Source: Syntrophotaleaceae bacterium (GTDB lineage Bacteria; Desulfobacterota; Desulfuromonadia; Desulfuromonadales; Syntrophotaleaceae). Taken from it: 64,000 nt of DNA. Shown in pieces: positions 59,864-64,000 of this stretch. The stretch is from assembly GCA_041390365.1 (NCBI GenBank), contig JAWKQB010000003.1, positions 248,001 through 312,000 of the forward strand, written 5' to 3'. The notes below the pieces were generated by a model. The model was given only the letters and a program-made list of their open reading frames with translations, did not search any database and was not told the origin of the DNA. The first letter of the stretch is position 1, and each line of letters begins with the position of its first letter. The translations under genes and the position numbers were made by a program.

Positions 59864-60919
59864 TTGCGAAACCTTATAAAAAACCTCTGCCAGCTCCTCG
59901 ATTCGGGAGAAGACATTGTCGTCGCCACCATCGTCAGCAGCAGCGGTTCGGCTCCGCGCACCGCCGGCACCAAGATGATCATTCGTGCCAACGGTGAAAT
60001 TTCCGGCACCATCGGCGGCGGACTGGTCGAGGCCCGCGCCCAGCAGACCGCACCCCAGGTCTACGCCAATCGCCATGCGCAGACCTACGTCTTCGACATG
60101 ACCGGCGCCAACGCCGATACCATGGACATGATTTGCGGCGGCGAAGTGGAGGTGCTGCTTGAGCATATCGCTGCAAACGACAGTAACCGGGCCCTGTTTC
60201 AGGCCTGGCAGCAGGCCCTGGAGGACGGACGCCGGGTGCTGCTGGTGACTCCTCTGCAGAAAGATAGCCAGACCCGGGAAGGCCTGCGCTGCCTGATTGA
60301 AGACTCCACAATCGTGATGGGACCCGGTCAACTCGATGCCGAAACAGTCGAGCGCATCTGGACCGAAGCCAAGGGCAAAAACTTTCCGCTGCTGATCAAA
60401 CTGCCGCAGGGGGATTTTTATGTAGAGCCCAGCTTTGTGCCGGCTACCCTGTTTCTGTTCGGCGCCGGTCACGTCTGCCAACCGACCGCCGCCCTGGCCC
60501 ACATGGTCGGCTTCAACACCGTGGTCCTCGACGATCGGGAGGAATTCGCCAACCGCAAGCGTTTTCCCACTGCCAGCACCATTCATGTGGTCGGCTCCTA
60601 CGAAGGCTGCATGAACCATCTGGACATCGACGCCAGCAGCTATCTGGTCATCATCAGCCGCGGACACCGTCACGATCAGACCCTGCTGCACCAGGCCCTG
60701 CACACCGGAGCCGGCTACATCGGCATGATCGGCAGTCGCGGCAAACGGGACAAGATCTATCGAAACCTGCTTGACGAAGGGGTTCCCCAGGGAGCCTTGG
60801 ACAAGGTCTATGCTCCGATAGGGATGGCGATCGAGGCGGAAACTCCCGAGGAGATTGCCGTCAGTATCGTTGGCGAACTGATCCTGGCCCGAGCCCGCAA
60901 TCAGGTGAAAAATGGCTGA
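59864..60919 (+). CDS. xdhC: XdhC-family molybdenum hydroxylase maturation protein
   Basis: A 351-residue protein. The N-terminal XdhC/CoxI part has ATIVSSSGSAPRTAGTKM and the GTIGGGLVEA loop (about residues 45-54), and the C-terminal Rossmann part has FGAGHVCQPTAALAHMVG and YIGMIGSRGKRDKI. XdhC proteins bind molybdenum cofactor and mediate insertion of the terminal sulfur (or selenium) ligand with a cysteine desulfurase before the cofactor enters the hydroxylase. It starts at TTG 59864 after AAAGGAG. It overlaps the next gene by 8 bases. Confidence 0.9.
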   Translation: MRNLIKNLCQLLDSGEDIVVATIVSSSGSAPRTAGTKMIIRANGEISGTIGGGLVEARAQQTAPQVYANRHAQTYVFDMTGANADTMDMICGGEVEVLLEHIAANDSNRALFQAWQQALEDGRRVLLVTPLQKDSQTREGLRCLIEDSTIVMGPGQLDAETVERIWTEAKGKNFPLLIKLPQGDFYVEPSFVPATLFLFGAGHVCQPTAALAHMVGFNTVVLDDREEFANRKRFPTASTIHVVGSYEGCMNHLDIDASSYLVIISRGHRHDQTLLHQALHTGAGYIGMIGSRGKRDKIYRNLLDEGVPQGALDKVYAPIGMAIEAETPEEIAVSIVGELILARARNQVKNG

Positions 60920-62057
60920 TTCCTTTGCCGCTATCATCCTGGCGGCCGGTCAGTCGAGGCGCATGGGGGAATTCAAGCCGCTGCTGCCATTGGGGGAATC
61001 AACCGTTCTTGAGCACGGTGTTGCCCTGTTCCGCAGGTCGGGGATTCGCGATCTGCGGGTGGTAACCGGTCACGAGGGGGATCGGCTCCAAGACCTCTTG
61101 CATTCTCTGCAAGTACCGCGAGTGGACAATCCTCGGTACCGGGAGGGGATGTTTACTTCCATCCAGGCTGCCGTTCGCACCCTGCCGGAAGGGATCTCGG
61201 CATTTTTTCTTCTGCCGGTGGATATTCCTCTGGTGCGCCCTTCGACGGTAAAAACCCTGCTGCGAGCCTGGCATACAGGTCGGCAAGGTATCATCCAACC
61301 GGTATTCAACGGAATCTACGGACACCCGCCGCTGATCAGCATCCGCTATCGCGACATTATCCTCGGTGCCGATGGTGAAGGCGGGCTGAAAAAACTGCTT
61401 CGCAATTTTTTCGAAGACACCCTGGAACTGGAGATTTCCGATGAATACGTGCTGCTGGATATGGATACGCCGGAGGACTATGAATTGCTCTGTCATCGGT
61501 GGAACCGGCAGGGGATCCCCACGGAGAAGGAATGCGAACACCTGCTGGCCCACCAGTTCGACCTGCCGCGCCATACTGTTGAGCATTGCCGGCAGGTTGC
61601 CCGAATCGCTGTCCGGATGGTAGATGAATTGAACAGGAAGGGGCTGAGCATCGATCGGGAGCTGATTCTTGCCGCAGGGCTTCTTCACGACTGCGTCCGC
61701 TCGCAACCACATCATGCCGTAGCGGGGGAAAAAGCTCTGCGTCAGCTGGGATTTCCGGAAGTCGGTAGCGTCGTCGGTCAACATATGGATCTGAGCGTCT
61801 CGGACGACCCGAAACCTTCAGCCGCCGAAATCCTTTACCTGGCTGATAAACTGATTGGCGGACATCACCGTCTCGATCTCAAAAATCGATTCGAGGAAAA
61901 AAAGAAGCGCTACGCCGGTCAGTCCGAAATTCTGGATAAGATAGAATCCCGCCTGCAGGCGGCACTGAAAATCAAAGGGAAGCTGGAGTCTTTTTTAGGC
62001 AGCTCTCTGGAGAAGGTTTTGACTGAAAGTGAAAACGAAAACATCCAACAAGCCTGA
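60912..62057 (+). CDS. Molybdenum-cofactor nucleotidyltransferase (MocA-like) fused to an HD domain
   Basis: A 381-residue protein. Residues about 1-195 are a MocA/MobA-type nucleotidyltransferase, with ILAAGQSRRMGEFKPLLP (about residues 9-26) and LLPVDIPLV; members add CMP or GMP to molybdopterin, and the xanthine oxidase family needs the cytosine form. Residues about 210-350 form an HD phosphohydrolase domain (HTVEHCRQVARIAVRM, GLLHDCVRSQPHHAVAG, YLADKLIGG). It matches the DVU_1551-type NTP transferase. The HD part might remove a nucleotide or phosphate, so one chain could both make and edit the cofactor. The start overlaps xdhC. Confidence 0.85.
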   Translation: MADSFAAIILAAGQSRRMGEFKPLLPLGESTVLEHGVALFRRSGIRDLRVVTGHEGDRLQDLLHSLQVPRVDNPRYREGMFTSIQAAVRTLPEGISAFFLLPVDIPLVRPSTVKTLLRAWHTGRQGIIQPVFNGIYGHPPLISIRYRDIILGADGEGGLKKLLRNFFEDTLELEISDEYVLLDMDTPEDYELLCHRWNRQGIPTEKECEHLLAHQFDLPRHTVEHCRQVARIAVRMVDELNRKGLSIDRELILAAGLLHDCVRSQPHHAVAGEKALRQLGFPEVGSVVGQHMDLSVSDDPKPSAAEILYLADKLIGGHHRLDLKNRFEEKKKRYAGQSEILDKIESRLQAALKIKGKLESFLGSSLEKVLTESENENIQQA

Positions 62058-62700
62058 ACAGGCGGAAACCCTGTCCGGCGGCAGTGAACCCGGGTGCACC
62101 TGCTACCTGATCCGCCACGGCGACACCCGCCAGGATGAAGTAAAACGCTACATCGGCCACACTGACCTGCCCCTCAATGCCCTGGGCAGGGACCAGGCCA
62201 GAGCACTGAAAAAGCGTCTTGCCCACATCCCTTTCGACCGCATCTACAGCAGCGATCTGCGCCGATGCCTGGAGACGGCCAGGATCATCGCCGGACCCCA
62301 GGGGAAGGGAATCCGGAAGCTGCCGTCTCTGCGGGAGATCAACCTCGGGGAATGGGAGGGTCAGCCTATGGCCAGCATCCGCCGTCGGTTCCCGGATCAA
62401 TTCGAGAACCGAGGGCGGGATCTGGCAAGATTTCGCACTCCGGGAGGAGAAAGTTTTCACGAACTCCAGGCTCGCGTGGTACCTGCTTTTCTCGAGCTCA
62501 TCAACAACACGGAAGGAAATCTCCTGGTTATCGCTCATGCCGGAGTCAATCGAGCGATCCTCTGCCATCTGCTCGACCGCCCCCTCGATGAACTCCTCGA
62601 GCTTCCTCAGTCCTATGGATGCCTCAATATCATCGAACGTCAAGGCGACCGCTTAAGCGTAAAATCGATCAACCAGGCTGAGAATAGCTTCCGTATTTGA
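62029..62700 (+). CDS. Histidine phosphatase family protein
   Basis: A 223-residue protein with the phosphatase catalytic LIRHGDT (about residues 27-33), the SSDLRRCLETA segment and the second histidine in VIAHAGVNRAI. The family includes phosphoglycerate mutase, CobC and nucleotide phosphatases; the substrate cannot be told. The GTG at 62029 starts inside the end of the NTP transferase-HD gene, and GGAGAAGG stands 13 bases upstream, so it is the last gene of the long operon. A role in cofactor nucleotide metabolism is inferred from position. Confidence 0.82.
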   Translation: MKTKTSNKPEQAETLSGGSEPGCTCYLIRHGDTRQDEVKRYIGHTDLPLNALGRDQARALKKRLAHIPFDRIYSSDLRRCLETARIIAGPQGKGIRKLPSLREINLGEWEGQPMASIRRRFPDQFENRGRDLARFRTPGGESFHELQARVVPAFLELINNTEGNLLVIAHAGVNRAILCHLLDRPLDELLELPQSYGCLNIIERQGDRLSVKSINQAENSFRI

Positions 62701-62725
62701 AAGAAAATATTGACCCGTTTTTATC

Positions 62726-62754
62726 TTGAACTGCAGTTTCCAGAAGCCTAGGAT
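62726..62754 (+). promoter_or_regulatory. Possible promoter of the DUF364-DUF3343-desulfurase unit
   Basis: TTGAAC, 17 bases, TAGGAT, in the only AT-rich gap of this end of the window and 31 bases before the DUF364 gene. Confidence 0.4.
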
Positions 62755-62784
62755 GTTTGCTCAAACTGGAAAAAGGAGAACAAA

Positions 62785-63531
62785 ATGGACATTCTGCACC
62801 AATCTCAAATTCGCCTGGCCGCCCTCTGCAGGGAAGCCGCTCTGGTGCCCGAACTGCCTCTGGAGGTACGCTGCCTTACTCCCGATGAAGCGATCGGGGT
62901 CCGGGCGGACGAGAACTTCGTCATCAAGAAGGGCAAGGAGCGGGTCATAGAAGCCACCTTCGGTGAATCCCGGGGTCAGGCCTTCACCGATCATCCCGGA
63001 AACTGGAAAGGCAGCCTCGGCGAACTCCTCGAGATGGAACTGGACGATATCGGCAAAAGAGCCATTTTTACTGCCGGGCTCAATGCCGTTCTTCGCAGTC
63101 TCGGCGAGGCTGAAGGAACCATCCACTGCCGCAACGAAGACCCGACCCGCTGCGGCGAAGAGCTGACCCAGCTTCTTTATGAAAAGTTCGGCGTTCGCAA
63201 ATACGGAATCATCGGCCTGCAGCCGGCCATACTGGACGCCATGACGGCCGGTTTCGGCAGCGCCAAGATCCGCGTATTGGACCTGAACGAGGACAACATC
63301 GGGCAGAAAAAGTTCGACGTCACCATCTGGGACGGTGAAAAAGATCTCGACCGCCTGCTCGAATGGTGCGATGTGGGCCTCGCCACCGGCTCCTCGGTCG
63401 TCAACGGATCGATCAACGGCTTGTTACAGCGTTTCCAGGAAGCGGGAAAACCTTTGGTCTTCTTCGGCAATACAGTTTCAGGGGTCGCTGCACTGCTCGA
63501 GCTGGACCGCGTCTGCCCCTTCGCCGACTGA
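62785..63531 (+). CDS. DUF364-like Rossmann-fold protein
   Basis: A 248-residue protein similar to the DUF364 group, which are putative metal-chelate-binding proteins. The N-terminal part contains GKERVIEATFGESRGQAFT, and the C-terminal Rossmann-like part has YGIIGLQPAILDAM, CDVGLATGSSVVNGSI and VFFGNTVSGVAALL. The ATG at 62785 follows AAAAAGGAGAAC. Proteins of this type are found near metal and molybdenum-cofactor genes, and the gene leads a unit with DUF3343 and a cysteine desulfurase. Function is not established. Confidence 0.7.
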   Translation: MDILHQSQIRLAALCREAALVPELPLEVRCLTPDEAIGVRADENFVIKKGKERVIEATFGESRGQAFTDHPGNWKGSLGELLEMELDDIGKRAIFTAGLNAVLRSLGEAEGTIHCRNEDPTRCGEELTQLLYEKFGVRKYGIIGLQPAILDAMTAGFGSAKIRVLDLNEDNIGQKKFDVTIWDGEKDLDRLLEWCDVGLATGSSVVNGSINGLLQRFQEAGKPLVFFGNTVSGVAALLELDRVCPFAD

Positions 63532-63545
63532 GGTCATGCTGAGGT

Positions 63546-63815
63546 ATGATCTCCGAAAATGAACTGATAGCTCTGTTCAATTCCCCAACACGGGTGATGA
63601 AGGCCGAAAAGAGCCTGCGCGAAGCCGGATTGCCCTGCCGCCTTGTCCCTGCCCCAAGGGAAGTTGCCGAAGGCTGCTCCATGGCTCTGCGTTTCGCCGA
63701 CTCTGACAAGGTGGCAGTTTTTCGCGAGCTGGCGAAAAAAAATCTTTTGCCGCCCCGCCTTTACTGTAAACGAAAAGAAGGTTTTTTTTCACTGCCCCTC
63801 CCCTCTGCCGAATAG
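63546..63815 (+). CDS. DUF3343 putative sulfur/selenium carrier
   Basis: An 89-residue protein with the DUF3343 layout: an N-terminal FNSPTRVMKAEKSLREAG helix and CRLVPAPREVAEGCSMALRF (about residues 31-50). The family is often annotated as a sulfur/selenium carrier-like protein and is found beside cysteine desulfurases and selenium-dependent molybdenum hydroxylase genes. Two Cys in that middle segment could hold sulfur or selenium. The ATG at 63546 follows a weak GAGGT. It stands 15 bases before the desulfurase gene. Confidence 0.78.
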   Translation: MISENELIALFNSPTRVMKAEKSLREAGLPCRLVPAPREVAEGCSMALRFADSDKVAVFRELAKKNLLPPRLYCKRKEGFFSLPLPSAE

Positions 63816-63830
63816 AGCAAAGAGCCCCTT

Positions 63831-64000
63831 ATGCCCATCTATCTCGACAATGCAGCCACGACCTTTCCCAAACCTGAAAGCGTCTACCAGGCCGTTGATC
63901 AGACCCTGCGCCGGTGCGGAGTCAACCCCGGGCGCGGCAGCTATCGTCTGGCCATGGAAGCCAGCAGGATCATTTTTGAGACGCGGGAGAGCGTGGCCGA
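63831..64000 (+). CDS. Cysteine desulfurase family protein, 5' part
   Basis: The first 56 codons of a class V aminotransferase-like enzyme, cut by the window edge. The visible start (IYLDNAATTFPKPE, then VNPGRGSYRLAMEASR) is typical of the cysteine desulfurase subgroup seen in selenium/molybdenum hydroxylase loci (EF2568-type, from memory). It would remove sulfur or selenium from cysteine or selenocysteine with pyridoxal phosphate. The catalytic Lys and Cys lie outside the window. The ATG at 63831 follows AAAGAGCCCC. Confidence 0.85.
   Translation, partial: MPIYLDNAATTFPKPESVYQAVDQTLRRCGVNPGRGSYRLAMEASRIIFETRESVA

Overview
The window looks like chromosome from a GC-rich anaerobic deltaproteobacterium (Desulfobacterota), most likely of the Desulfuromonas/Pelobacter/Geobacter group. 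This is inferred from three things: the hisZ-purA pair, a 14-subunit complex I operon with nuoB, nuoC and nuoD fused, and an aldehyde oxidoreductase accessory cluster of the kind known from Desulfovibrio (the DVU_155x families). No rRNA, CRISPR array, insertion sequence or prophage was seen.

Layout. 1-1.8 kb: end of a receiver-domain gene, a cyclophilin and a secreted TIG-domain protein. 1.9-7.9 kb (minus): tamA-tamB, outer-membrane assembly. 8.2-16.9 kb (minus): an unusual block of TonB receptor, CcsA-like and ResB-like membrane proteins, two paralogous exported proteins that join molybdopterin-binding-like domains to a tetrapyrrole-methylase domain, and an APC permease. A ModE-like operator and an intrinsic terminator lie in its leader. 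17.6-28.8 kb: housekeeping genes (lipoprotein, fusA, a metallo-hydrolase, pepA, a cold-shock gene, serA, hisZ, purA, tRNA-Lys, tRNA-Glu, rnhA). 29.0-43.3 kb: the nuoA-N operon, compact and with many ATGA overlaps.

43.3-64 kb is a molybdenum-hydroxylase region. It starts with a second ModE-like box and a structured leader. It then holds two YezD-like (DUF2292) mini-proteins, a TylF-like methyltransferase, a DsrC protein with a DsrMK-like membrane/iron-sulfur pair, a NifX-like protein, a MoeA-like protein, the aldehyde oxidoreductase itself, and a long maturation/electron-transfer cluster. That cluster runs: iron-sulfur flavoprotein, small CxxC protein, methyltransferase, C_GCAxxG_C_C protein, radical SAM protein, AMP ligase, XdhC, NTP transferase-HD fusion, histidine phosphatase, DUF364, DUF3343 and a cysteine desulfurase cut by the window edge. 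The hydroxylase probably receives a cyanolysable sulfur or selenium ligand made by XdhC, the desulfurase and carrier proteins, while the HdrD/DsrK-like proteins handle electrons.

The most novel signal is a structured attenuator-like RNA element present three times within 5 kb (44311, 48658, 49040). Each copy ends in a terminator just upstream of a different gene of this region, and two copies follow a DUF2292 gene. The second is the 9.5-17.4 kb TonB/CcsA/ResB/molybdopterin-tetrapyrrole block, linked to molybdenum by its ModE-like operator.
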